Source: Wolinella sp052173415
GTDB lineage: Bacteria > Campylobacterota > Campylobacteria > Campylobacterales > Helicobacteraceae
DNA length: 5,966 nt
Assembly: GCA_052173415.1 (NCBI GenBank)
Contig: JBQMYQ010000056.1
Location: 1 to 5,966 of the forward strand
Direction of reading: 5' to 3'
Shown here: positions 1 to 5,966 of the stretch, piece by piece
Layout of the letters: the number at the start of each line of letters is the position of its first letter
Position numbering within the stretch: position 1 is the stretch's first letter
Program-made: the position numbers and the translations under genes
The notes under the pieces: generated by a model
The model's database searches: none
Told to the model about the DNA's origin: nothing
Seen by the model: the letters and a program-made list of their open reading frames with translations, nothing else

Positions 1-2091
1 AAAAAGCTTAATCTCTCGGATTTAGACGGGGATTTCCGCGCACTTAAGGGGCATTTGAAAGACTATTTTTGCGTTAAAGAATCGCAGCTTCTGCGCGAGC
101 TTTTGAGCCTTTTGGAGCATTTTAGGGCAAGCCTTTGGAAAATCATCAAAAAAGAGAAGCAGCTTGGCTTTGATGAGATTGCTCAAGGGGCGTATGAGCT
201 TCTTGGAGAGGGGATTATCGAGCGGGAATTTCTCTATTTTCGACTCGATTCCCGCATTACGCATCTATTGATCGATGAGTTTCAGGATACAAGTCTGCTG
301 CAATACCGCATTTTAGAGCCATTAATTGCCGAGATTAAGTCGGGAATCTCGCGCAAACTGCACCGAAGTTTCTTCTACGTGGGCGACCCCAAGCAGTCTA
401 TTTATCGATTCCGTGGCAGTCATGCGGAGCTTTTTGAATGGGTCGCGCGCGACATGGAGGTGCGCAATTTGCCCTACAATTACCGCAGTGCAGGCGAGAT
501 TGTAAAATTTGTGAATAAAGTTTTTGCCCCCTTGTATGAGAACTATTATCCACAAGAGCCCAAAAACGCAGGCGGATACGTCAAGGTGCGCGCCGATGAA
601 GAGCCTCTAAGTGGGCTTAAAGTGGAGATACAGCGGCTCCTAAATGCAGGGGCAAATGCCGATGATGTGGCGATTCTTGTCTTTAATAATGATGATGTTC
701 TGAGTGTTACGGAGTTTTTGAAGAGTGAGTTTCAGGCGATTAAAGTCGTAACAGAAACAAGTGCAAAGCTCATCAGACAAAGGGAGGTTAGGGCGCTGCT
801 TCGCGCTCTAAATTACGCGCTTTTTGGCAAAGAGGTCGATGGAGTGAGCTTCCTAGCTATGGTCGGAGAGCAGGGCGAGGAGGGCGGGAATCCGAGCTTT
901 CAAATGAAGAATCCCGTAAAAAATCCCGCCACACAAGCTCCAAAATCCCCGTGCAAAGAGGGCTTTTGCCTTGAAGTGCTTGATTTTTTGAGGCAAAATT
1001 CAGGGCGCAAAAGTAGCGAGCTCATCATGGAGATTATGGAGCGTTACGCACTTGCAAGCGCGTCTGCTCGCCGATTCTTGGAGATTTCGTTGGAACATGC
1101 CGATTTGGGTGAGTTTTTGGAGTATTGCAAAAAGCTTGAAGAGCCACTTAGCACCGAAGAGCTCAGTGGCGTTCGGGTGCTTACTATTCACAAATCCAAA
1201 GGGCTTGAATTCCCCTATGTTTTCGTCCTTGATCGCCTCTCGCGGAGCTCAAATCGTAGCGATGCGATTTTTTATGATTACGCGGGAATCAAGCTTAATA
1301 AGATTTTTTATCGCCTCAAGGGGCGCGAGAATTTTGACTCTGCCTATGCAGACGCACTCAAACGTGAGGAGAATCTCAAATATCAAGATACGCTCAACAT
1401 GCTCTATGTCGCCTTTACACGCGCAAAAAGCGGGCTTTTTGTCCTGCTTAAAGAGCAAAATAGTGCGATGGATATGCTGGGAATCGCTGTGCAAGAGCGT
1501 GGGAATCTGAGCATGGAATCTTTGCGTAAAAGTGAGTTTTTGAGGGAATCTAGCGTTAGTGATTTAAGCGAGCAGGAAGTTTTGAGCCTCTGGATTGCTA
1601 ATCTTGGACGACAGAGCGATTTTTTGAAAAAAGAGCGCACGATTCCCGTGGGCAAGAGTGCCGATTTGATGGCTGGAGAGGCGTTCCACATGGCGTTTGA
1701 GCACTATATTGGTTTTGGTGCAAAGGAGGTGCAAATTGAGGCACTTCTTGCGAATCGGTATGGATATTTTCTCGGAGCACATAAGATAGAGGAGATCGCC
1801 AAACATGCACGAGAAATCGTAAAGAGCGAGCTTTTAGGAGCAATTCTTAACAAAGGTAAGGTAAAATGTGAGATTCCCTTTTTGGAAAAAGGTAAAATGC
1901 ACCGCATTGATCTTTTAATCGAGTGTGAAGATGAGATGATTATTATCGATTACAAAAGCACGCTAAATGCGCAAGAACGCGACAAAGAGCAGGTGGAATC
2001 GTATAAGAAGTTTATCTCCACAAGGACACAAAAGCCTACAAAAGGGTATTTGCTCGCCTATAAAGATGAGGCGTATTTGTTAGAAGTATAG
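1..2091 (+). CDS. addA: AddA/RecB-like ATP-dependent helicase-nuclease, 5' end missing
   Basis: This is a UvrD/RecB-family helicase with a C-terminal RecB-type nuclease. In its family it pairs with AddB to unwind and trim double-strand DNA ends for RecA-dependent repair. The frame is open from base 1, giving 696 visible residues. The Walker A region must lie upstream, so the TTG at 55 is not the true start. Helicase motifs appear in order (visible residue numbers): DEFQDT 92-97, GDPKQS 128-133, NYRS 160-163, IHKSKGLE 396-403 and LYVAFTRAK about 468-476. The nuclease domain has GEAFH 559-563, D637, DYK 650-652, and Q664/Y668. The D-to-D spacing of 13, K two residues later and Q-to-Y spacing of 4 match E. 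coli RecB D1067, D1080, K1082, Q1110 and Y1114. All catalytic residues therefore look intact. A low-complexity insert occupies residues 289-325. H. pylori has its AddA homologue (HP1553) in this same position before nhaA. The main uncertainty is naming (AddA versus generic RecB-like). Confidence 0.93.
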   Translation, partial: KKLNLSDLDGDFRALKGHLKDYFCVKESQLLRELLSLLEHFRASLWKIIKKEKQLGFDEIAQGAYELLGEGIIEREFLYFRLDSRITHLLIDEFQDTSLLQYRILEPLIAEIKSGISRKLHRSFFYVGDPKQSIYRFRGSHAELFEWVARDMEVRNLPYNYRSAGEIVKFVNKVFAPLYENYYPQEPKNAGGYVKVRADEEPLSGLKVEIQRLLNAGANADDVAILVFNNDDVLSVTEFLKSEFQAIKVVTETSAKLIRQREVRALLRALNYALFGKEVDGVSFLAMVGEQGEEGGNPSFQMKNPVKNPATQAPKSPCKEGFCLEVLDFLRQNSGRKSSELIMEIMERYALASASARRFLEISLEHADLGEFLEYCKKLEEPLSTEELSGVRVLTIHKSKGLEFPYVFVLDRLSRSSNRSDAIFYDYAGIKLNKIFYRLKGRENFDSAYADALKREENLKYQDTLNMLYVAFTRAKSGLFVLLKEQNSAMDMLGIAVQERGNLSMESLRKSEFLRESSVSDLSEQEVLSLWIANLGRQSDFLKKERTIPVGKSADLMAGEAFHMAFEHYIGFGAKEVQIEALLANRYGYFLGAHKIEEIAKHAREIVKSELLGAILNKGKVKCEIPFLEKGKMHRIDLLIECEDEMIIIDYKSTLNAQERDKEQVESYKKFISTRTQKPTKGYLLAYKDEAYLLEV

Positions 2092-2092
2092 T
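2087..2092 (+). promoter_or_regulatory. Possible -10 element (TATAGT) before nhaA
   Basis: TATAGT overlaps the addA stop codon and is followed by AT-rich sequence. It differs by one base from TATAAT, the -10 box used by vegetative sigma factors in Helicobacter, where -35 boxes are usually poorly conserved. A transcript starting about seven bases downstream would begin near 2099, just before the nhaA ribosome binding site. One hexamer match in AT-rich DNA is weak evidence. nhaA may instead be read through from addA. Confidence 0.25.
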
Positions 2093-2102
2093 TTAAATTT
2101 TG

Positions 2103-2108
2103 AAAGGA
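2103..2108 (+). promoter_or_regulatory. Ribosome binding site of nhaA (AAAGGA)
   Basis: AAAGGA sits six bases before the ATG at 2115. This selects that ATG over an in-frame TTG at 2100, which would lie upstream of the site and has no Shine-Dalgarno sequence of its own. Confidence 0.8.
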
Positions 2109-2114
2109 TTAAAA

Positions 2115-3461
2115 ATGACGGAACATGTGGATAAAGTGGGCGCGAAAGAGGTCTTTTTGAACTTCGTCCGTAGCGAGTCTTTTGGGGGAATCTTCCTCTT
2201 TTTCTGCGCGGTGATTGCGATGATTGTGGCAAACTCTCCGCTAGCGGAGGGGTATTTTCACCTTTGGCATGTGAATATGGGCTTTTTTATCGGTCAGACT
2301 TTTGTCGGCATGAGCCTTCATCACTGGATTAATGACGTGCTGATGGCGTTTTTCTTCCTCATGGTGGGGCTAGAGATTAAGCGTGAATTGCTTTTTGGCG
2401 AGCTTGCAGGAGTGAAGCGCGCGGCTTTCCCCGCGATTGCGGCTCTTGGGGGTATGATCGCACCCGGGATTATCTATAGTCTGTTTAACATCGGCACGCC
2501 CTCGGCACATGGTTTTGGTATCCCCATGGCGACGGATATTGCATTTGCCCTTGGAGTGTTACTCATGCTCGGGGATCGGGTCTCTTTGGCACTCAAAGTT
2601 TTCCTTGTCTCGCTCGCAGTGGTTGATGACCTCGGCGCGGTCGTGGTGATTGCAATTTTCTACACTGAGGATTTACAGATTCTCTGGCTGCTTGCCTCGC
2701 TTGTGGTGCTTGGCGGCTTGATTGGGCTCAATAAGATTGGAGTCCGCGCGCTGCTTCCTTATTTGGTGCTTGGTGTGCTTTTGTGGCTTACAGTGCATAA
2801 TTGCGGAATCCACGCAACAATCGCGGCAGTGGCTTTGGCTTTCACGATTCCCGTGAAGCCTAGACTCGAGAGTGCGAGCTTTGCCAAAGAGGCTGATGAG
2901 CTTTTGAAATATTTCGTGGCGCAAGATAAGGAGCGGGCAAATCTACTGCTCCGAAGTGAGCAAATTCATAGTATTGAGCATTTGGTCAAAGATTCCAAAG
3001 GTGTCCAAAGTCCTCTTGTTCGTCTTGAGCACGCGCTTAGTCCATGGAGTGCCTATCTTATCATGCCACTTTTTGCGTTTGCAAATGCGGGCGTGGCGGT
3101 TAATGGCGATGTCCCCTTTGGTATCGATGGCGTCATGCCGGGCGTCATGCTCGGGCTCATTTTAGGCAAACCGATTGGAATCCTCGGACTGACTTATATT
3201 GCGGAGAAGATAGGGATCGCCGCGCGTCCTCAAGGGGTGATGTGGATTGATATTTTGGGCGCGGGAATGCTCGCAGGAATCGGCTTTACCATGTCGATGT
3301 TTATCACAAATTTGGCATTCACACATCCAGAAGCGACCGATGTAGCGAAGATCTCGATTCTTGTAGCTTCACTGCTTGCGGGAATCATCGGGGCATTTTT
3401 CCTTGCTATGCGAAGTCGTTTTAAAAAGAAAAAGGCGTGTTGCGCTACGATTCAAGGCTAA
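2115..3461 (+). CDS. nhaA: Na+/H+ antiporter NhaA
   Basis: This inner-membrane antiporter expels Na+ in exchange for H+, controlling pH and sodium inside the cell. It has 448 residues against 388 in E. coli, and hydrophobic segments fill most of its length. Family landmarks are present: NDVLMAFFFLMVGLEIKREL, the ATD motif with T140/D141 (E. coli T132/D133), the VDD pair D171/D172 (E. coli D163/D164) and GKP with K352 (E. coli K300). The essential transport residues are thus all retained. The offset to E. coli grows from 8 at D141 to 52 at K352, so about 44 residues are inserted. The insert lies between IPVK (ending at 248) and SPLVRLEH (from 299). It is hydrophilic and charged, and corresponds to loop 8, which is also enlarged in H. 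pylori NhaA. The C-terminus ends in a basic RFKKKK patch followed by CC. The start is the ATG after AAAGGA. The gene follows addA by 23 bases. Confidence 0.96.
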   Translation: MTEHVDKVGAKEVFLNFVRSESFGGIFLFFCAVIAMIVANSPLAEGYFHLWHVNMGFFIGQTFVGMSLHHWINDVLMAFFFLMVGLEIKRELLFGELAGVKRAAFPAIAALGGMIAPGIIYSLFNIGTPSAHGFGIPMATDIAFALGVLLMLGDRVSLALKVFLVSLAVVDDLGAVVVIAIFYTEDLQILWLLASLVVLGGLIGLNKIGVRALLPYLVLGVLLWLTVHNCGIHATIAAVALAFTIPVKPRLESASFAKEADELLKYFVAQDKERANLLLRSEQIHSIEHLVKDSKGVQSPLVRLEHALSPWSAYLIMPLFAFANAGVAVNGDVPFGIDGVMPGVMLGLILGKPIGILGLTYIAEKIGIAARPQGVMWIDILGAGMLAGIGFTMSMFITNLAFTHPEATDVAKISILVASLLAGIIGAFFLAMRSRFKKKKACCATIQG

Positions 3462-3475
3462 ATACGCTACGATTC
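3443..3475 (+). repeat. 11-bp direct repeat across the nhaA stop codon
   Basis: CGCTACGATTC occurs at 3443-3453 and again at 3465-3475, starting 22 bases apart, with the nhaA TAA (3459-3461) between them. The second copy continues as GATTCCC, a full copy of the dispersed 7-mer, while the first continues as GATTCAA. It may be a short tandem duplication or replication slippage product at the gene end. Function unknown. Confidence 0.6.
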
Positions 3476-3523
3476 CCGCCTTTGGCTTTATCTGTTTGAA
3501 TAAATAAATTGTAAGGAAAAACT
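3462..3523 (+). other. nhaA-yajC intergenic gap
   Basis: This 62-base gap is the longest non-coding stretch in the window. It holds the second copy of the 11-bp direct repeat, one GATTCCC word at 3471-3477, an AT-rich run at about 3496-3510 that could hold a weak promoter, and the yajC ribosome binding site. I found no convincing terminator hairpin, so transcription from nhaA into yajC is possible. Confidence 0.6.
3513..3517 (+). promoter_or_regulatory. Ribosome binding site of yajC (AAGGA)
   Basis: AAGGA is followed by six bases and then the ATG at 3524. This is good spacing and supports that start. Confidence 0.8.
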
Positions 3524-3802
3524 ATGCAAGAGTTTCTTGGTTCAATACTCCCACTCGTCGTGCTTTTTGCTATTTTTTATTTTCTCATTATTCGTCCGCA
3601 GCAAAAGCAACAAAAACAGCACAAAGAGATGATCGCTAACCTCAAAAAAGGCGATAAAGTGGTCGTTCAAGGGGGCTTCATCGTCGAGGTGCTCAAAGTG
3701 GAAGAGGGGCATTTCACAGTAAAAATCAATGACGATACGACGGCAAAGCTGGTGAAAGATTTTGTTGCTTACAAAGTCGATGGCGAGCAGTGTCACGCAT
3801 GA
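3524..3802 (+). CDS. yajC: Sec translocon accessory subunit YajC
   Basis: This small inner-membrane protein associates with SecD and SecF and, through them, with the SecYEG channel. It is 92 residues long, within the usual range for the family. One membrane segment covers about residues 5-23 (the run LPLVVLFAIFYFLIIRP). It is followed directly by the family signature RPQQKQQKQ, a basic stretch that stays in the cytoplasm. The small soluble tail contains LKKGDKVVVQGGF, the conserved part of the YajC domain, and ends with a cysteine-histidine-alanine tail. Its TGA stop shares four bases (ATGA) with the secD start, which indicates translational coupling. The yajC-secD-secF order is standard across bacteria and confirms the call despite the short length. 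Confidence 0.96.
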   Translation: MQEFLGSILPLVVLFAIFYFLIIRPQQKQQKQHKEMIANLKKGDKVVVQGGFIVEVLKVEEGHFTVKINDDTTAKLVKDFVAYKVDGEQCHA

Positions 3803-5370
3803 AGGATTTTTTCAATATCAAGTTAGGGGCGTTTCTCCTCGCCCTTGTGTTGGGAATCGCGCTTTCGCTCCCTTCATTTTTTCCCTCCATGGCAGGGGCG
3901 AAAATCACGCTGGGATTGGATCTCCAGGGTGGGCTTCACATGCTTTTAGGCGTTAAGACAGACGAGGCAATCAAGGTAAAATACAAATCTCTTGCCTCTT
4001 CGCTAGGCTTTTACGCCCAAGAGCAGAAGATTCTCATCGATTCCCTAAAAGCCTCTGATAATGGGGTCAGTTTTGAGCTTCTTGATCCTGATGAGAAGGG
4101 CAAAATCGATGAGTTTTTGCACAAAAGCGGGCACTTTAGTATTCAAACACAGGGGGGAATCTACCAAATCACTCTGAGCGAGACTGAGGCGCAGGCGGTC
4201 AGGGATTTTGCCATCGAGCAGGCGATCGGCACGATTAGGAATCGTCTTGATCAGTTCGGACTGGCTGAGCCAAGCGTTACAAAACAGGGGCGAGAATATA
4301 TTCTTGTCGAGCTTCCGGGGATTAAAAATGCACAAGAGGAGCAGCGAGCCAAGGAGCTCATCGCAAAATCCGCGCATTTGCAGATGATGGCGGTCGATGA
4401 GGCGCGCAATGATCGTGTGGCAAGCATGAGTCCCGAGGAGGCGGAGCGTCTGGGAAGTGTGATTTTACCCTATGCGCAAAATCCGCAAGCCAAAATTTTG
4501 CTTAAGGCAATCCCGATTCTTGATGGAAGTATGCTCACAGATGCGCGCGTAGCGTATGATCAAAATAGTCAGCCCGTAATTAATTTTACGCTCGATTCCC
4601 AAGGGGCGAGAATTTTTGGAGATTTTTCAGGGAAAAATGTCGGGAATCGCATGGCAATCGTGCTTGATGATAAGGTCTATTCTGCGCCTGTAATCCGCGA
4701 GCGTATCGGTGGCGGGAGTGGGCAGATTAGCGGGGGATTTAGCGTTGAAGAGGCGAGTGATATTGCAATTGCACTCCGTAGCGGTGCGCTCCCTGCACCC
4801 ATTGAGCTTTTGGAGAAGCGTAGTGTAGGTCCAAGTTTGGGGAGTGATAGTGTCATGGCTTCGCTAGTCGCGCTACTTTCTGGATTTGCTATGGTGGTGC
4901 TTTTTATGATGCTTTATTATGGTGTAGCGGGGGTAATTGCGAATATCGCACTCATCGCCAATATCCTCCTTATCATCGCCGTGATGGCTCTTTTTGGTGC
5001 GACGCTCACGCTTCCAGGAATGGCGGGAATCGTGCTCACTGTGGGTATGGCGGTTGATGCGAATGTCATTATTAATGAGCGAATCAGAGAGGCTCTACGC
5101 GAGGGCAAGGGTGTAATTAAGGCGATTAATGAAGGATATGCGAACGCCTCAAGAGCGATTTTTGACTCAAACCTCACTGCGCTCATCACCTCCGTGCTTC
5201 TCTACGCCTATGGGACGGGTCCGATTAAAGGATTCGCGATCACTATTAGTATAGGAATCCTTGCCTCGATTCTTACGGCAATCATCGGCACGCACGGGGT
5301 TTATGAGTGGCTTGGAGCGAGAATCGCAAAGAGTCAAAATACCGCTTTTTGGTTTGGATTTAGGAGATAG
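3799..5370 (+). CDS. secD: Protein translocase subunit SecD
   Basis: SecD forms a complex with SecF that uses the ion gradient across the inner membrane to pull exported proteins out of SecYEG. It has 523 residues, shorter than E. coli SecD (615) and close to H. pylori SecD. A first membrane segment lies at about 9-28, then the conserved LGLDLQGGLHML (38-49). A large outside domain follows, to about 340. The SVGPSLG motif (342-348) precedes five further membrane segments between about 352 and 500. The fourth carries GMAVDANVIINERI with D420, matching the membrane aspartate needed for ion coupling (E. coli D519). I chose the ATG at 3799 because it overlaps the yajC stop as ATGA and the product then starts MKDFF. 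A GTG at 3790 is in frame but leaves almost no room after the only weak ribosome site, GGCGAG at 3782-3787. Confidence 0.96.
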   Translation: MKDFFNIKLGAFLLALVLGIALSLPSFFPSMAGAKITLGLDLQGGLHMLLGVKTDEAIKVKYKSLASSLGFYAQEQKILIDSLKASDNGVSFELLDPDEKGKIDEFLHKSGHFSIQTQGGIYQITLSETEAQAVRDFAIEQAIGTIRNRLDQFGLAEPSVTKQGREYILVELPGIKNAQEEQRAKELIAKSAHLQMMAVDEARNDRVASMSPEEAERLGSVILPYAQNPQAKILLKAIPILDGSMLTDARVAYDQNSQPVINFTLDSQGARIFGDFSGKNVGNRMAIVLDDKVYSAPVIRERIGGGSGQISGGFSVEEASDIAIALRSGALPAPIELLEKRSVGPSLGSDSVMASLVALLSGFAMVVLFMMLYYGVAGVIANIALIANILLIIAVMALFGATLTLPGMAGIVLTVGMAVDANVIINERIREALREGKGVIKAINEGYANASRAIFDSNLTALITSVLLYAYGTGPIKGFAITISIGILASILTAIIGTHGVYEWLGARIAKSQNTAFWFGFRR

Positions 5371-5378
5371 GGGTAGGG
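5362..5378 (+). promoter_or_regulatory. Ribosome binding region of secF
   Basis: AGGAG at 5362-5366 lies inside the last codons of secD, 13 bases before the secF ATG, which is longer than usual. The purine-rich GGGGTAGGG at 5370-5378 is nearer but less like the canonical sequence. The layout fits translation of secF by ribosomes finishing secD. Confidence 0.5.
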
Positions 5379-5379
5379 T

Positions 5380-5966
5380 ATGGAATTTTTTAAAAATGAG
5401 AAAATTTATGACTTCGTGGGCTGGGCGCGCTACACCTCGATTCTCTCCCTCTCCCTTTTTGTGTTCTCTGTGGTGCTTTTTTTCACTAAAGGGATTACCT
5501 ACGGCATTGACTTCACGGGTGGGAGTGTTTTGCAACTTCAATACAAAAAGGAAGCTCCACTAGCAGCAATTCGTGAGGCTCTAAATAAAAATGAGCTTTT
5601 TAAGGGCGCGCAGGTAAGCGAATTTGGCTCGCCCAAAGAGGTGCTTATTAAAATTTCAGCCTCGAGCAATTCGGTCGCGCGCGATGTAGGCGATATCGCC
5701 TCTGAGGTGCTTGCGGGGAGTGGGGATTTTGAGGTGCGTCGCGTGGATATTGTCGGTCCCAAAGTAGGTGATGAGCTCCGCACCAAAGGGACTCTCGCGC
5801 TAATTCTAGCAAGTCTTGGGATTCTTGCTTATGTGGCGTTTCGCTATGAATGGCGTTTTGCGATTGCTGCACTGCTCGCACTCGTTCATGATGTGGTGAT
5901 TACGATGGGCGCAGTCATACTTTTTGAGATTGATTTTGGCTTGGATGTGATCGCCGCACTCTTGAC
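5380..5966 (+). CDS. secF: Protein translocase subunit SecF, 3' end missing
   Basis: SecF is the partner of SecD in the ion-driven accessory complex of the Sec export channel. The frame stays open to the window end, giving 195 complete codons, about 60% of a family member near 320 residues. The visible part has a first membrane segment at about 17-36, then GIDFTGG (D44-G48), the SecF counterpart of the SecD LDLQGG motif. A small outside domain follows. VGPKVG occupies 125-130, and a second membrane segment starts shortly after it. Next come a short loop with RYEWRF and the conserved ALVHDV with H170/D171 in the third segment. The aspartate and arginine expected in later membrane segments lie beyond the window. 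The ATG at 5380 is nine bases after the secD stop. I see no frameshift or damage. Confidence 0.95.
   Translation, partial: MEFFKNEKIYDFVGWARYTSILSLSLFVFSVVLFFTKGITYGIDFTGGSVLQLQYKKEAPLAAIREALNKNELFKGAQVSEFGSPKEVLIKISASSNSVARDVGDIASEVLAGSGDFEVRRVDIVGPKVGDELRTKGTLALILASLGILAYVAFRYEWRFAIAALLALVHDVVITMGAVILFEIDFGLDVIAALL

Larger units (their letters stand above)
247..5031. repeat. Dispersed 7-mer GGGAATC/GATTCCC, 19 copies
   Basis: Copies reading GGGAATC on the + strand start at 342, 886, 1284, 1479, 1501, 1544, 2186, 3380, 3852, 4155, 4642 and 5025. Copies reading GATTCCC start at 247, 1641, 1872, 2846, 3471, 4039 and 4594. About 0.7 would be expected by chance at even base composition. The core GGAATC/GATTCC has nine more copies, at 407, 1515, 1995, 2805, 2991, 3177, 3276, 4238 and 5254, for a total of 28. 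By region the 7-mer gives 9 in addA, 3 in nhaA, 1 between nhaA and yajC, 6 in secD, and none in yajC or the visible secF. Ten of the 19 are preceded by C and ten are followed by G, suggesting a fuller form CGGGAATCG. The role is unknown. Confidence 0.85.

Noticed and set aside
55..57. TTG as the start of the helicase gene
   Set aside because: The frame is open upstream to base 1, and a start here would lack the Walker A motif essential to this family. The gene is cut by the window edge.
1052..1510. 152-codon + strand open frame inside addA
   Set aside because: It lies entirely within the addA segment that carries helicase motifs V and VI. Its translation has no recognisable domain and it is a shadow of the real frame.
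3431..3483. Possible terminator after nhaA: AAAGGCG at 3431-3437 pairing with CGCCTTT at 3477-3483
   Set aside because: The arms are only 7 bases with a 39-base loop, and no T-run follows. This is too weak for an intrinsic terminator.
3496..3510. Possible promoter in the AT-rich run before yajC
   Set aside because: The bases are AT-rich but contain no clear TATAAT-like hexamer and no partner -35 element. It cannot be told from ordinary AT-rich spacer.
4045..4377. 110-codon minus-strand open frame inside secD
   Set aside because: It is antisense to the SecD outside domain and shows no family motif. Open antisense frames of this size are expected at this base composition.
5167..5541. 124-codon minus-strand open frame across the secD-secF junction
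   Set aside because: It is antisense to strongly conserved secD and secF sequence, and its product is basic and low in recognisable motifs.

Overview
The window looks like core chromosome from a Helicobacteraceae member (Campylobacterota). The gene order is addA-like helicase-nuclease, nhaA, yajC, secD, secF, all on the + strand. This matches the order I know from Helicobacter pylori (HP1553 to HP1549). Base composition looks close to balanced by eye (not counted), much higher than H. pylori. That would suit Wolinella or one of the higher-GC Helicobacter species, but the species is an inference.

Layout: bases 1-2091 hold the C-terminal three quarters or so of an AddA/RecB-type helicase-nuclease whose start lies off the left edge. 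A 23-base gap with a clear ribosome binding site leads to nhaA (2115-3461), a Na+/H+ antiporter with an enlarged cytoplasmic-loop insertion like that of H. pylori NhaA. A 62-base gap follows, then yajC (3524-3802). secD (3799-5370) overlaps yajC by the four bases ATGA. secF (from 5380) runs off the right edge. There is no non-coding stretch over 62 bases, and I see no RNA gene, mobile element or CRISPR array.

Functionally, yajC-secD-secF encode the accessory module of the Sec translocon. It pulls secreted proteins out on the far side of the inner membrane using an ion gradient. NhaA exchanges Na+ for H+ across the same membrane. The AddA homologue is the motor and nuclease that processes broken DNA ends for recombination. 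The tight spacing and shared strand suggest co-transcription from at least nhaA through secF.

The most unusual signal lies outside the gene list. The 7-mer GGGAATC (or its complement GATTCCC) occurs 19 times in under 6 kb, against about 0.7 expected for random sequence of even composition. It occurs in different reading frames, in both orientations and once between genes, so protein sequence alone does not explain it. It behaves like a genome-wide signal word, such as an uptake sequence, a recombination hotspot or a motif tied to DNA modification.
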